Shown here: piece by piece, positions 7,773 to 17,700 of the stretch
Layout: every line of letters begins with the position of its first letter
Position numbering within the stretch: the first letter of the stretch is position 1
Assembly: GCA_017621035.1 (NCBI GenBank)
Contig: JAGATY010000086.1
Location: 1 to 64,000, forward strand
Length of the DNA: 64,000 nt
Source of the DNA: Bacteroides sp.
GTDB taxonomy: Bacteria; Bacteroidota; Bacteroidia; Bacteroidales; Bacteroidaceae
Reading direction: 5' to 3'
The notes under the pieces: model-generated
Told to the model about the DNA's origin: nothing
The model's database searches: none
The model's input: the letters and a program-made list of their open reading frames with translations, nothing else
Made by a program: the position numbers and the translations under genes

Positions 7773-8846
7773 ATGAAAAAATATACTTTACACAGCACAT
7801 TACTTACCCTAATTGTCGCTTTCGCAATCTCTGCATGTGGTGACGACCCGGAGATTCCATTACACGAAGTACATACATTGGCAGCACCCACAAAAGTAGA
7901 TGCCGAAACAAGCAGCCGCCTTTACAACATGGCAACCAACATCGGGGATGATGTCTACTACTGGTGGCATCCAGGTGTAGATATTCTCCACCCTCGTTTC
8001 CTCTACAACCTCATCTGCTACAATCTCACTAGCGGCAACGAAAAGATGGTTTGGGAAATAGCTGTAGACTATCCCACAAGAACCTCTGCCAATCACCTGG
8101 AATACAACGGATATACCATTGAGTTTGACTATTCACTTCTCGGTTACGAAGATAATGAGCTACAAGATAAGTGGAATGATGTTTGTCAGATGATGCAACG
8201 CTCCCATTTTGTTGCCAACAACGGCAGCAACAGAATCTGCTTCTATTATGGTGGTGATTTGGCTATACTAGACCTAGAAGAAAAGAAATTGTCTATCCAC
8301 TCGGCAGAAAACGCCCCTGAAATGACTACTTATGGCTCTCACTTTTTCTATCTCAACAATAAAGTGTACGCCCACGGACATGATAATCCAATCTATCGGT
8401 ATGAAAATAATCAGTGGACAGTTGTTGAAAATCATTCGATTCTTAATGAATTAGACTATCAGGGCAAGGAGATAGCTGTTTACAATAACCATATATATGT
8501 ATTCATTGATTCTGAAGATGTTAATCCCGTGATTGAAATTTACGATGAAAACCTGCAGCTAAAATCTACTATCGAGTGTGATATACCGGCAATATATGAC
8601 TACTCAGGAAAGAGTTATATTAGTTGGGACTATATTCCTGGGTGGAGTTACTCTTTCATTACCAATGGAAAAATGTATATGACGAGCAGAGATGGTAATG
8701 ACTTCAGTGAGATAAATCTTCAAACCGGCAAAGGCCGCTTGTTGGAGTGTCCTGAAGAGACTGCATTTGGAGATGAAAAATATTTTGTTGCAGGCAACAA
8801 CTTTTATTACCTGAAGGATTCTTCCTTCTACAAGCTAGCATTCTGA
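7773..8846 (+). CDS. lipoprotein of unknown function, possible beta-propeller
   Basis: I do not recognise the family. The 357-residue protein has a lipoprotein signal peptide with lipobox ISAC (Cys22), followed by GDDPEIP, so it is probably anchored in an envelope membrane and possibly surface exposed. The rest is rich in Tyr, Trp, Asp and Asn, with recurring short beta-strand patterns such as LAILDLEEKKL and EIYDENLQL, as in kelch or WD-like propellers. It appears more AT-rich by inspection than neighbouring genes, which could mean recent acquisition or weak selection. It lies 33 bp after the PEGA gene and is followed by a 22-nt repeat array. Confidence 0.72.
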   Translation: MKKYTLHSTLLTLIVAFAISACGDDPEIPLHEVHTLAAPTKVDAETSSRLYNMATNIGDDVYYWWHPGVDILHPRFLYNLICYNLTSGNEKMVWEIAVDYPTRTSANHLEYNGYTIEFDYSLLGYEDNELQDKWNDVCQMMQRSHFVANNGSNRICFYYGGDLAILDLEEKKLSIHSAENAPEMTTYGSHFFYLNNKVYAHGHDNPIYRYENNQWTVVENHSILNELDYQGKEIAVYNNHIYVFIDSEDVNPVIEIYDENLQLKSTIECDIPAIYDYSGKSYISWDYIPGWSYSFITNGKMYMTSRDGNDFSEINLQTGKGRLLECPEETAFGDEKYFVAGNNFYYLKDSSFYKLAF

Positions 8847-8864
8847 TGGTAACAAGATTTTACA

Positions 8865-8957
8865 ATACGAGAAACGAGCCTTATCGGCATGCAAAAGGAG
8901 GCTCTTTTTGCATCAAAAGGAGGCTCATTCTGCATCAAAAAGAGGCTCGTTTTGCAT
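8865..8957. repeat. 22-nt tandem repeat array with the GGAGGCTC word
   Basis: Units start at 8865, 8887, 8909 and 8931, each 22 nt, and end with a trailing TGCAT at 8953. The middle two share CAAAAGGAGGCTC at the same offset. The fourth has CAAAAAGAGGCTC, and the first carries the inverted form AAACGAGCC. Within a unit GAG-G-CTC and TTTTG-CAT-CAAAA are both self-complementary. It starts 19 bp after the lipoprotein stop codon and might form part of its 3' UTR. Confidence 0.85.
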
Positions 8958-9038
8958 ACCAATGTACAATCAATAGATATTAACCTACTAATCAGTGGGT
9001 TACGTAAATTAAATTATTAACAATAAATTTTTACAATT

Positions 9039-9536
9039 ATGGCATTCTGGAGAAAGCAATTCAACAAGAAAACCGGTGTCTATTATCCGCAAGCCGTTGT
9101 GAAAGGCAAGCCGGTGGAGACTAAGACCATTGCCAAGGATTTGGCGAAGATTTCAACCGTAAGTAACAGTGATGTGATGGCTGTGCTGGGCGACTTGGCC
9201 GGGGTGATGCACACACGCATGGCGGCCGGCAAGAGTGTGCACATCGAGGGGCTGGGTAACTTCCGCTACAAGCTGGATACTGTGGGCGTGAAGAGCCTGG
9301 AGGAGTTCGATTTCGACAAGCAGGTGAAGGCAGTGCGCGTGGAGTTCACTCCGGAACGCGAAAAGAGTACTTCGGGCAGCACATTCACTCGAGCGCTGGT
9401 GGACAGCGATGAGATTGAGTGGCTGGAGGATGGTGCTCCGGAAACGGACACAGACAGCAGCACGGATAGCGGCTCTTCCGACGGCGGCTCTTCCGGCAGT
9501 GGTGGCAGTACGGATGAGGAGTATCCGATAGAGTAG
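9039..9536 (+). CDS. HU-HIG-like DNA-binding protein with acidic Ser/Gly tail
   Basis: A 165-residue protein of the Bacteroidota HU-like (HU-HIG) group, expected to bind DNA as a nucleoid protein. The first 125 residues hold the HU-like fold: a basic N-terminus (MAFWRKQFNKKTG), helices around residues 30-65 and the strand GLGNFRYKLDTVGV. The last 35-40 residues form a low-complexity tail of Ser, Gly, Asp, Thr and Glu. In many Bacteroides such genes precede an amidase gene, which is absent here. It is followed by a hairpin at 9542 and so is probably monocistronic. No exact TAnnTTTG promoter was seen upstream. Confidence 0.82.
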   Translation: MAFWRKQFNKKTGVYYPQAVVKGKPVETKTIAKDLAKISTVSNSDVMAVLGDLAGVMHTRMAAGKSVHIEGLGNFRYKLDTVGVKSLEEFDFDKQVKAVRVEFTPEREKSTSGSTFTRALVDSDEIEWLEDGAPETDTDSSTDSGSSDGGSSGSGGSTDEEYPIE

Positions 9537-9541
9537 CCCCT

Positions 9542-9570
9542 CTCAACTCCCCCCGAAGGGGAGCTTTGAG
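9542..9570 (+). terminator. hairpin after the HU-HIG gene
   Basis: CTCAACTCCCC (9542-9552) pairs with GGGGAGCTTTGAG (9558-9570) around a short CCGAA loop. The T-run is weak, so efficiency is uncertain. Confidence 0.55.
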
Positions 9571-9702
9571 TGAATGATTTTCAGGCACGGATGACACGTA
9601 AATCACGGTAGGATTGCAACCAAACGGGTGTAAAACTAAAAAAAAGAGTGATTTTCCGTGTAATCCGTGCCTGATTTTAATTTTTGACACATCTCTTTGC
9701 AT

Positions 9703-9710
9703 TATCTTTG
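9703..9710 (+). promoter_or_regulatory. -7 element of the MATE-rRNA methyltransferase promoter
   Basis: TATCTTTG, exact TAnnTTTG, with TTTG at 9683-9686 as a possible -33 element, 26 nt before the MATE start codon. Confidence 0.7.
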
Positions 9711-9735
9711 TAGCCGAAAAAAAATGGTTTGAAGT

Positions 9736-11103
9736 ATGTCAGAATTGAGAACTCCTACAGCCCTGGGAACGGAACGCATCGGTAAACTGCTGATGCAGTA
9801 TGCGCTTCCGGCCATCATCGCCCAGACGGCTGCTTCGTTATATAACATGGTGGACAGCATCTTCATCGGTCACGGTGTAGGCCCGATGGCCATTTCGGGC
9901 TTGGCGCTGACGTTTCCGCTGATGAACCTGGCTGCGGCTTTTGGTGCCATGGTGGGCGTGGGTGCCTCCACGCTGGTGTCGGTGAAACTGGGTCAGAAGG
10001 ATTACGATACGGCTCAACGGGTGCTGGGCAATGTGTTTGTGCTGAATCTGATACTGGGCTTGGCCTTCACGGTGGTGGTGCTGGCGTTTCTGGACCCCAT
10101 CCTTTACTTCTTCGGGGGCAGTGATGAGACGGTGCCGTATGCGAGGGATTACATGGAGGTGATTCTGCTGGGCAACGTGGTGACGCACATGTATCTGGGA
10201 CTGAACTCGGTACTTCGTTCTGCCGGCCATCCGAAGAAGGCGATGCTGGCAACCATTGCCACGGTGGTGGTCAATACGATTCTGGACCCGATTTTCATCT
10301 ATGGCTTCGATATGGGCATTCGCGGAGCGGCGGTTGCCACGGTGATTGCTCAGGGCATCTCGCTGGCATGGCTGCTGAAGCTGTTCAGCAACAAGAACGA
10401 GTTGCTGCACTTCCACAAGGGCATCTTCCGACTGAAGCGAAAGATTGTGTTCGACTCATTGAGCATCGGCATGGCTCCTTTCCTGATGAATATGGCGGCT
10501 TGTCTGCTGGTCATCTTGTTCAACCAGGGCTTCAAGAAGTATGGTGGCGACCTGGCCATCGGTGCATTCGGCATCGTCAATCGGTTGGAGTTTGTGATTG
10601 TGATGGTGGTGATGGGCTTCAATCAGGGCATGCAACCCATTGCGGGCTTTAACTACGGTGCGCGACAGTTCGACCGTGTGAACAAGGTGCTGAAACTGAC
10701 CATCTTCTATGCCACGTGTGTGACGACTACGGGCTTCCTCGTGGGTATGTTCATTCCGGAAGTGGCGACCGGTATCTTTACCAGCGACCAGGAACTGATT
10801 TCGCAAGCATCCAAAGGTTTGCGCATTGCGGTGATGTTCTTCCCCATTGTGGGCTTCCAGATGGTGACGTCCAACTTCTTCCAAAGCATCGGCATGGCAG
10901 GCAAGGCCATCTTTCTTTCGCTCTCGCGTCAGATGCTGATTCTGATGCCTTGCGTACTGCTGCTTCCCACCTTCTGGGGCGTATGGGGCGTGTGGTACAG
11001 CAAACCGGTGTCTGACTTGCTGGCCAGTATCATTGCAGCCATCATGCTGACGCATCAATATCGCAAGTTCAAACAGCTGCATCTGGCAAACGAAGCATCG
11101 TAA
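9736..11103 (+). CDS. MATE family efflux transporter
   Basis: A 455-residue inner-membrane protein predicted to export cationic drugs or metabolites in exchange for Na+ or H+. About twelve hydrophobic segments are visible. Near the N-terminus is the MATE signature region: LLMQYALPAIIAQTAASLYN and IFIGHGVGPMAISGLA. A related segment recurs after the midpoint (FNQGMQPIAGFNYGA), reflecting the internal two-fold repeat of the family. The rRNA methyltransferase gene begins 20 bp downstream, so the two are likely cotranscribed, although a functional link is not obvious. Substrate cannot be inferred. Confidence 0.93.
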   Translation: MSELRTPTALGTERIGKLLMQYALPAIIAQTAASLYNMVDSIFIGHGVGPMAISGLALTFPLMNLAAAFGAMVGVGASTLVSVKLGQKDYDTAQRVLGNVFVLNLILGLAFTVVVLAFLDPILYFFGGSDETVPYARDYMEVILLGNVVTHMYLGLNSVLRSAGHPKKAMLATIATVVVNTILDPIFIYGFDMGIRGAAVATVIAQGISLAWLLKLFSNKNELLHFHKGIFRLKRKIVFDSLSIGMAPFLMNMAACLLVILFNQGFKKYGGDLAIGAFGIVNRLEFVIVMVVMGFNQGMQPIAGFNYGARQFDRVNKVLKLTIFYATCVTTTGFLVGMFIPEVATGIFTSDQELISQASKGLRIAVMFFPIVGFQMVTSNFFQSIGMAGKAIFLSLSRQMLILMPCVLLLPTFWGVWGVWYSKPVSDLLASIIAAIMLTHQYRKFKQLHLANEAS

Positions 11104-11123
11104 CAACTCACAATCATCGGCAT

Positions 11124-12566
11124 ATGAATCTACCGGAACAATTCATCGTACAGGCGGAAAGCTTGCTGGGAAAGGATGAAGCATCTCGCCTTCTGCAAGC
11201 ATTGGCAACAGAACAACCAACCAGTATCCGCCTCAACAGCAAGCGTTTGTCGGCAGATGGGTGGCGAAAGGTGGCAGAAGAAGGAAAGCAGATACCGTGG
11301 ACTACGGATGGTTACTACCTCTCTCAACGGCCTGCTTTCACGTTCGACCCACTGCTTCATGCCGGCTGTTACTATGTACAAGAGGCCTCATCCATGTTTG
11401 TGGAGCAAGCCATGCGGAGGTATGCTTCGGATGCTCCACTGCTGATGCTGGATTTGTGTGCTGCTCCGGGCGGAAAGTCTACACTGTTACGCAGTCTGTT
11501 ACCAGAAGGTAGTCTGCTGGTGGCTAATGAAGTGATTCGCAACCGTTCGCAAGTGCTGGCCGAGAATCTTACCAAATGGGGAGACCCCGACGTGATAGTT
11601 ACCAACAATGACCCGTCGGACTTCACTGCGTTGGAGAACTGTTTCGATGCCATTCTCACCGACGTTCCCTGCTCCGGCGAAGGCATGTTCCGCAAAGACC
11701 CCGTGGCCGTGAGCGAATGGAGCAGCGAGAATGTAGAGATATGCTATCAGCGTCAGCGACGAATCCTCACAGATGTATGGCCCGCACTGAAAGCAGGCGG
11801 ACTGCTGATTTACAGCACTTGCACCTATAATACAAAAGAGAATGAAGAGAATGTGCGTTGGATTTGTCGGGAACTGGGTGCCGATGTGCTGCCACTGGAT
11901 GTCCCCGAGGAGTGGAAAGTAACAGGAAATCTGCTGCCGGATGAGACCTTCCCCGTCTATCGCTTCCTCCCCCATCGCACTACCGGAGAGGGTTTCTTCA
12001 TGGCAGTCATGAGAAAGAGAAGCAGTGCGGAGAGCGATGTCAATCCGTCGTCACAGCCTTTGCGCAAGAATAAGAAAGAACAGCAGAAGAAAAAGCCGCA
12101 GATTGTCCCCACCAAAGAACAACTAACCACCATCCGGCAGTGGGTGAAGGCCGACGATGAGTACGTCTGGCAGCAGGGCGATGGCGTGCTTTCACTCTTT
12201 CCACGTCGGTATGAATCATTGCTGACGCTCTTTCGTAACACGCTTCGGATTGTGCAAGCCGGTGTGCAAGTGGCTGAACTGAAGGGAAAAGAGTGGCAAC
12301 CCGTGCATGCCTTGGCCATGAGTACATTGCTCCGACAAGAGGCTTTCCCGACTGAAGAGGTTTCCTACGAGCAGGCCATTGCCTATCTGCGGAAAGAGGC
12401 GATTACGTTGCCCACCGAGGCACCTCGCGGCATCTTGTTGCTGACCTACCGACAACAGCCGATTGGGTTTGTGAAGAACATCGGCAACCGAGCCAACAAT
12501 CTCTATCCGCAGGAGTGGCGCATTCGTACCACCCACTTGTCAGAGCCGGTGGAAGTGCTGGTCTAA
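11124..12566 (+). CDS. RsmF-like rRNA (cytosine-C5)-methyltransferase
   Basis: A SAM-dependent m5C methyltransferase of the NOL1/NOP2/Sun family, probably acting on 16S rRNA like RsmF. The 480-residue protein has an N-terminal segment (1-100), then the Rossmann core with LDLCAAPGGKS (SAM binding), DVPCSGEG with Cys183 (release of the product) and STCTYN with Cys233 (the attacking cysteine). A basic linker (about 310-330, KKEQQKKK) leads into a C-terminal RNA-binding domain typical of RsmF/YebU. It follows the MATE gene by 20 bp. The exact target cytosine cannot be told from sequence. Confidence 0.92.
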   Translation: MNLPEQFIVQAESLLGKDEASRLLQALATEQPTSIRLNSKRLSADGWRKVAEEGKQIPWTTDGYYLSQRPAFTFDPLLHAGCYYVQEASSMFVEQAMRRYASDAPLLMLDLCAAPGGKSTLLRSLLPEGSLLVANEVIRNRSQVLAENLTKWGDPDVIVTNNDPSDFTALENCFDAILTDVPCSGEGMFRKDPVAVSEWSSENVEICYQRQRRILTDVWPALKAGGLLIYSTCTYNTKENEENVRWICRELGADVLPLDVPEEWKVTGNLLPDETFPVYRFLPHRTTGEGFFMAVMRKRSSAESDVNPSSQPLRKNKKEQQKKKPQIVPTKEQLTTIRQWVKADDEYVWQQGDGVLSLFPRRYESLLTLFRNTLRIVQAGVQVAELKGKEWQPVHALAMSTLLRQEAFPTEEVSYEQAIAYLRKEAITLPTEAPRGILLLTYRQQPIGFVKNIGNRANNLYPQEWRIRTTHLSEPVEVLV

Positions 12567-12581
12567 GCCTCCCCCAATCTC

Positions 12582-13211
12582 TTATTTTTGCAACCGCTGC
12601 TTAATGAATTTCTCGATGAAGTCCACTGTACCTGCTATGCCCAGCACGGAGGAATCGATGCAGAGATGATAGCTGGCAGCCGCTCCCCACGTCTTGTAGG
12701 TGTAGTAATTGTAGTACTCTGCCCGCCGTTTGTCCACGCGGGTCATCATCTCTTCCGCTTCGTGAACAGATATGCCGTGCAACTTGCTGAGGCGTGCCAC
12801 CCGCTCTTCGTGCGACGAGGAGATGAAGATGTTAAGGCTACGCGGATGACTTCTCAGGATGTAGTCGGCACAGCGACCCACAAACAAGCAGGACTTCTCT
12901 GAGGCCAGCCGGCGAATCACGTCACTTTGAATCTTGAACAGTGCATCGTTGCTCAGGCAGCTCATGGAGGGAATGGCGCCATCGTTGATGAAGGGGAAAC
13001 GCATACCAAACAGTCCGCCAATGATGTTTTGCGAGGTTTGCTCGTCGGCTCGCTCGAAAAACTCACGGCAGAGTCCGCTCTCTTCCGAGGCCAAGTTAAT
13101 CAGTTCCTTGTCATAAAAGGCAATACCCAGACGTTCAGCCAGTTGTTCGCCAATCTCCTTGCCTCCGCTACCCAGCTGGCGGCCGATGTTGATTACAAAA
13201 TTATCTTCCAT
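12582..13211 (-). CDS. cytidylate kinase-like family protein
   Basis: A 209-residue P-loop protein of the cytidylate kinase-like (AAA_26) group, predicted to be a nucleotide-dependent kinase. The phosphate-binding loop is GRQLGSGGKEIGEQLAERL (10-28). An LFVGRCADYILR segment and basic residues in the LID-like part (VDKRRAEYY) are present. It is not a canonical Cmk, and the phosphorylated substrate is unknown. Its 3' end lies 15 bp from the oppositely transcribed methyltransferase. It has its own promoter at 13249. Confidence 0.85.
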   Translation of the reverse strand: MEDNFVINIGRQLGSGGKEIGEQLAERLGIAFYDKELINLASEESGLCREFFERADEQTSQNIIGGLFGMRFPFINDGAIPSMSCLSNDALFKIQSDVIRRLASEKSCLFVGRCADYILRSHPRSLNIFISSSHEERVARLSKLHGISVHEAEEMMTRVDKRRAEYYNYYTYKTWGAAASYHLCIDSSVLGIAGTVDFIEKFIKQRLQK

Positions 13212-13248
13212 GATGCTTCTTGTTTTTTCAGTAGATGGTTATCGTGAG

Positions 13249-13256
13249 CAAATATA
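13249..13256 (-). promoter_or_regulatory. -7 element of the cytidylate kinase-like gene
   Basis: Minus-strand TATATTTG matches TAnnTTTG, 38 nt before the start codon. Confidence 0.65.
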
Positions 13257-13408
13257 CAGATTCGGACGGAGAAATGTTCAGGCTACCACCGTTTTTTTCT
13301 TTTTGTGGCTCCTCTTCATCCTCTTTACCCCTCTTCTTTGTAAAGAATTTTAGACTAAAATAAAGCTTTCATAAAATACTGAAAATCAAAACTCCTTAGA
13401 AAGAGAGT

Positions 13409-13496
13409 GTCAAGGTAGTACATTGAGGGTGCCAAGGTAGTACATTGACACTCCCGATGTAGTACCTTGACACCCTCGAAGTCCAACCTTGACAGA
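13409..13496. repeat. 22-nt tandem repeat array with the CAAGGTAGTACATTGA word
   Basis: Four contiguous 22-nt units start at 13409, 13431, 13453 and 13475. The first two carry CAAGGTAGTACATTGA forward. The third carries the reverse complement form GATGTAGTACCTTGAC, and the fourth a diverged reverse form, CCAACCTTGACA. The core GTAGTAC is itself almost self-complementary. The array fills much of the 315-bp gap between the efflux TolC gene and the cytidylate kinase-like gene, which otherwise holds only the promoter at 13249. Confidence 0.88.
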
Positions 13497-13526
13497 GTGT
13501 GTACAAAAAGTTTACGTCACCCCGTA

Positions 13527-14759
13527 TCAGAGTCTGCTCTTGTAAATCTCGGCCATGGCTTTCTGATAGCGGTTCTGAAGTTGCAGCAGGTTGGCCTTGC
13601 TCTGATAGACGGTGGCTACCTCCAGGAAGTACTCTATGAGACTGATTTCTCCGCCCTCAAGAGCCTGCTTCAGCAGAGTCAGGTCTTGCTGCTGCTCCAG
13701 CGTCTGCTCATACTCTCCGATGGAGGTGTGCAGGCGGGCGGCCTCTTCGTAGAGGTTCCACAGGGTGGCGGTAGCGGCCAGTTGGGCGTTCTCCTTCTGA
13801 TACTCAAGCGTGGCGGCTTCGGCCTTGGCAATCTTCACCTTGTGGCGGTTCTCGAACAGCGGCAGGGAGACGCCCACCACGACTCCATTCAGCGGATGGC
13901 CATCTTCCGAGTTGCGTTTGTAACCCAGTTCCAGCTTGGGAATCCAGCCTTGGCGATTGATAGAGAGAGCCTTGCGGGCAGCCTGGCTTTCGCTCTGCAA
14001 GGCCTGCAGCGAGGCATCACCGGCCACCAGCTCTGCACAGAGCGGGCGGAAGTCGGCCGGCAGCGGCACCACCGGAAAATCTGTAAGCCCCAACACCTCT
14101 GCTCCGGGTGTCTGCATGTCAGGCCCCGGTCTGCCGGGAGCCAGCGGTTGGTTGCCGTTAAGCACCTGCAGTTGGGTCAGAGCAGCCGTCAGTGAGGCGG
14201 CATTCAGACGGGCTTCAGTGCGCACATTCAGCAGTTCCAGGTTTATCTTGTTCGTTTCCAGAATGTTGGCATCACCGGTTTCCAATCGCTTGGTATAGAG
14301 GCGAGCCAGCTCTTCCGCATTCTTCAGCCGCTCGTCCAACAACATCTGTTGGCGATGAAGCAAGATGATGTCCAGGCAAAGCTCTTGTGCCTGCAACAGT
14401 ATCTGCTGACGGAAGGCGTTGGCCTGTGCATCAAGAGCCTCAGCCATCAATCGGTTCTGTCGGCCGCGACTGATGTAAAGCGTGGGAAATTCAAAACTTT
14501 GCGACACCACCAGTTCGCCTACCGTGCGACCGCTGTTGTCAGAATCCCACAAGTGGGCATACGATACGGTGGGGTCTGGCAGCGTATTGTCGCTCTTGTT
14601 CTCCAGCTTTTGGGAGGTGATGCGTTGTTGGTCGGCCTGCAACTCTTTGTTGTTGGCCTCAATTTGGTTTAAGATGGCACTGATGCCGCTCTCTTGCGCC
14701 CACCCTTCCCCAGCTACGAAGGTAAGGAGAAGGAGGGAAAGTCTGTATATCTTCTTCAT
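13527..14759 (-). CDS. TolC family outer membrane factor of the metal RND pump
   Basis: The 410-residue outer-membrane channel component of a tripartite efflux pump. It has a signal peptide cleaved near GWAQ (residue 21), then long amphipathic helices with the OEP-family pattern of heptads (for example LDIILLHRQQMLLDERLKNA and LLNVRTEARLNAASLTAAL). It is a little shorter than typical TolC proteins, as is usual for CusC/CzcC-like members in Bacteroidota. It is the last gene of the operon, starting 4 bp after the permease gene ends. With the permease and adaptor it would move metal from the periplasm to the outside. Confidence 0.9.
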   Translation of the reverse strand: MKKIYRLSLLLLTFVAGEGWAQESGISAILNQIEANNKELQADQQRITSQKLENKSDNTLPDPTVSYAHLWDSDNSGRTVGELVVSQSFEFPTLYISRGRQNRLMAEALDAQANAFRQQILLQAQELCLDIILLHRQQMLLDERLKNAEELARLYTKRLETGDANILETNKINLELLNVRTEARLNAASLTAALTQLQVLNGNQPLAPGRPGPDMQTPGAEVLGLTDFPVVPLPADFRPLCAELVAGDASLQALQSESQAARKALSINRQGWIPKLELGYKRNSEDGHPLNGVVVGVSLPLFENRHKVKIAKAEAATLEYQKENAQLAATATLWNLYEEAARLHTSIGEYEQTLEQQQDLTLLKQALEGGEISLIEYFLEVATVYQSKANLLQLQNRYQKAMAEIYKSRL

Positions 14760-14763
14760 AATC

Positions 14764-17700
14764 TCAACTCTTTTGTTGCTTATTGATTAACAGGTAAACA
14801 ATCGGAATGATGAAGCCGTTCAGGAAGGTGGAGGTGAGCAATCCGCCCAAAATCACCTTCGCCATAGGACTTTGAATCTCATTACCCGGCAGGTCGCCTC
14901 CCAAAGCCAACGGTATCAAGGCCAGTGCGGAAGTGAGTGCCGTCATCAAAATTGGGTTCAAGCGGTCGGTAGAGCCATGAATCACTGCCTCTTGAATCGG
15001 CATCCCCCCCGCTTGCAGCAGTTTGTAATGACTGATAAGCAACATTCCATTACGGGTAGCGATACCAAACAGGGAGATGAAACCGATAATGGCCGGAATA
15101 CTTATCTCACCGGTAGTCAACAACAGGGTAAACACACCGCCAATCAGTGCCAGCGGCAGGTTGATGAGAATGATGGCACTCTCCTTCACGCTCTTAAACT
15201 CATTGTAGAGCAAGAGGAAAATGACCACGATAGATATGAACGAGGTCAGCAACAGCGTGCGACTGGCTGCCTGTTCGCTTTCAAACTGTCCGCCGTATTC
15301 AACGTGGTAGCCTTCCGGCAACTTAATCTCTTCGTCGATAGTCTCTTGTATGTCATTCACCACGCTTCGCAAGTCACGGTCGGCAATGTTGGCTGAAATA
15401 ACAATCTTTCGCTTCACATTCTCGCGGCTGATGGTGTTGGGTCCCATGGCCGAAACAATCTCAGCAACGTGATTCAAAGGTAATTGCAATCCCTCGGCAG
15501 TGCTGATGCAAAGATTGCCAATCTTCTCGGCTTCGTCCTGCATATCATGACGGACACGCACAGTGATGTCGAAGCTTTTCCCCTTCTCAAACACTTGCGA
15601 TACGACCTCTCCACCCATACAAGCCCGCACATACTCAGCAAAATGAGGCAAAGCGATGCCGTAACGTGCCAACATCTCCCGACGGGGACGAATGAGCAGT
15701 TGCGGGCGTTCAATCTGCTGTTCTACATTGAGGTCGGCAATACCTTCAATGCCTTGTATCTTCTCCTTAATCTCATTACCCAGGGTGTACATGAGATTAA
15801 GGTCATCACCAAACAACTTGATAGCTACGTTGGCACGAGTACCACTCAGCATGGCATCAATACGGTGGCTGATTGGTTGACCAATCTCGATGTTGGCTCC
15901 CACCAATGTGTTCAGCTTCTCACGCACTTCGGCTACTACTTCACTTCGGGGACGATCCTTTAACTCAAACGGAGCCTCTATCTCGGAAGTATTTACACCG
16001 AAGGCATGCTCTGCCAACTCGGCACGTCCGGTCTTTCTGGCCACTGTCTGTATCTCTGGAATGCTGAGCAACATCTGTTCTGCACGGCGGCCTATGCGGT
16101 CACTCTCTTCCAAAGAGATACCTGGCAATGAGGAGATATTGATGGTGAAAGAGCCTTCGTTGAACGGAGGCAGGAAGGAGCGTCCCAAAGTAAAGAACAG
16201 AGCCAGTGCCACTACAAACAATGCAATGGTTCCTCCCAGCACACCTTTCTTATGAAGCAGCACATACTGAAGTGCACTTCCGTACCACTGCTTCATCTTG
16301 CGGGCAACAATGGAGTCACCATTTTCCTGGTTATTCTTCATCTTCTCGCCCTCATGTTTCAGCAAGTAAGAACAGAGAACGGGAGTCAATGTCAGTGCCA
16401 CCAGCGTGGAGGCACACAGTGCTGTAATGAAGGCAATGCCCAGAGGTACCAACATACGGCCTTCCATTCCACTAAGGAAGAAGAGGGGAACAAAGCTCAC
16501 GATGATAATCAGCGTAGAGTTCAGAATCGGCATACGCACCTCTTTGGAAGCATTGAATACAACATCCAGTACCGACAGACGTTCAGATAGTGGTTTCTTC
16601 CGGTTCTCATACAGTCGCTTGTAAACGTTCTCCACGTCCACAATGGCATCATCCACCAGCGAGCCGATAGCGATGGCCATACCTCCTAAGCTCATGGTAT
16701 TGATAGTCAGCCCCATGTAATGAAGCGTAAGCAGTGACACAACCAGTGACAGTGGCAATGTTACCAAAGAGATGATGGTAGTACGCACATTGGCTAAGAA
16801 GAGGAATAAAATAATCACCACAAAGATACCTCCCTCGATGAGCGAGTCTTGCACGTTGCCGATGGAGCTTTCAATGAAACGACTCTGGCGGAAAATGTCT
16901 GTACTGACTTTAACATCAGCCGGCAAATTCTTTTGCAAGTCTTTCAAAGCAACTTCCAATTTCTCAGTCAGTTCCAAGGTACTGGTAGCCGGTTGTTTGG
17001 TAACAGTGAGTAGTACGGCAGGCTCTCCTCTTTCTGAAGCCAAGCCCAGACGGGGCAATTTGGCACCAACGCGAACATCTGCCATATCTTCCAACAGTAT
17101 GGGGGCGGTAGAAGGGCCGTTACTGCGAACCACTGCCTTGGCGAGTTCTTCCACCTTATCAGTAGAAAGCAGCCCACGCACAATGTATTCTGTACTGTAC
17201 TCATACAAGATGCCTCCATTGGCATTAAGATTCATACCACGTGTGGCTGCCAACACCTCATCCAGCGAAACCCCGTAGTGACGCATACGTTCAGGGTCGA
17301 GTTGTATCTGGTATTCCTTTACATCACCTCCAATAACGTCCACCTGTGCAACACCTCCGGTGGATAGCAGACGCGGACGTATAATCCAATCTGCCATAGT
17401 GCGGAGGTCCAACATGGAGGTTGAGTCGGCACGCAGACCTATAATCAGCATCTCTCCCAAAATGGATGACTGAGGCCCCAGTGTAGGATTGCCAACACCT
17501 TCAGGCAAGTCTTCTCCGGCAATAGCCAGTTTTTCGCTGACAATCTGACGAGCCAGGTAAATATCTGTATCCCAATCAAATTCAACCCATACAATAGAAA
17601 AGCCATTGGTTGATGAGGAACGGACACGACGTACGTGGGTAGCCCCGTTGACAGCTGTCTCGATGGGGAAAGTAACCAGTTGTTCCACCTCTTCGGCTGC

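Noticed and set aside
13467..14195. 242-residue plus-strand frame
   Set aside because: It lies opposite the well-supported TolC gene and overlaps the repeat array; there is no family resemblance.
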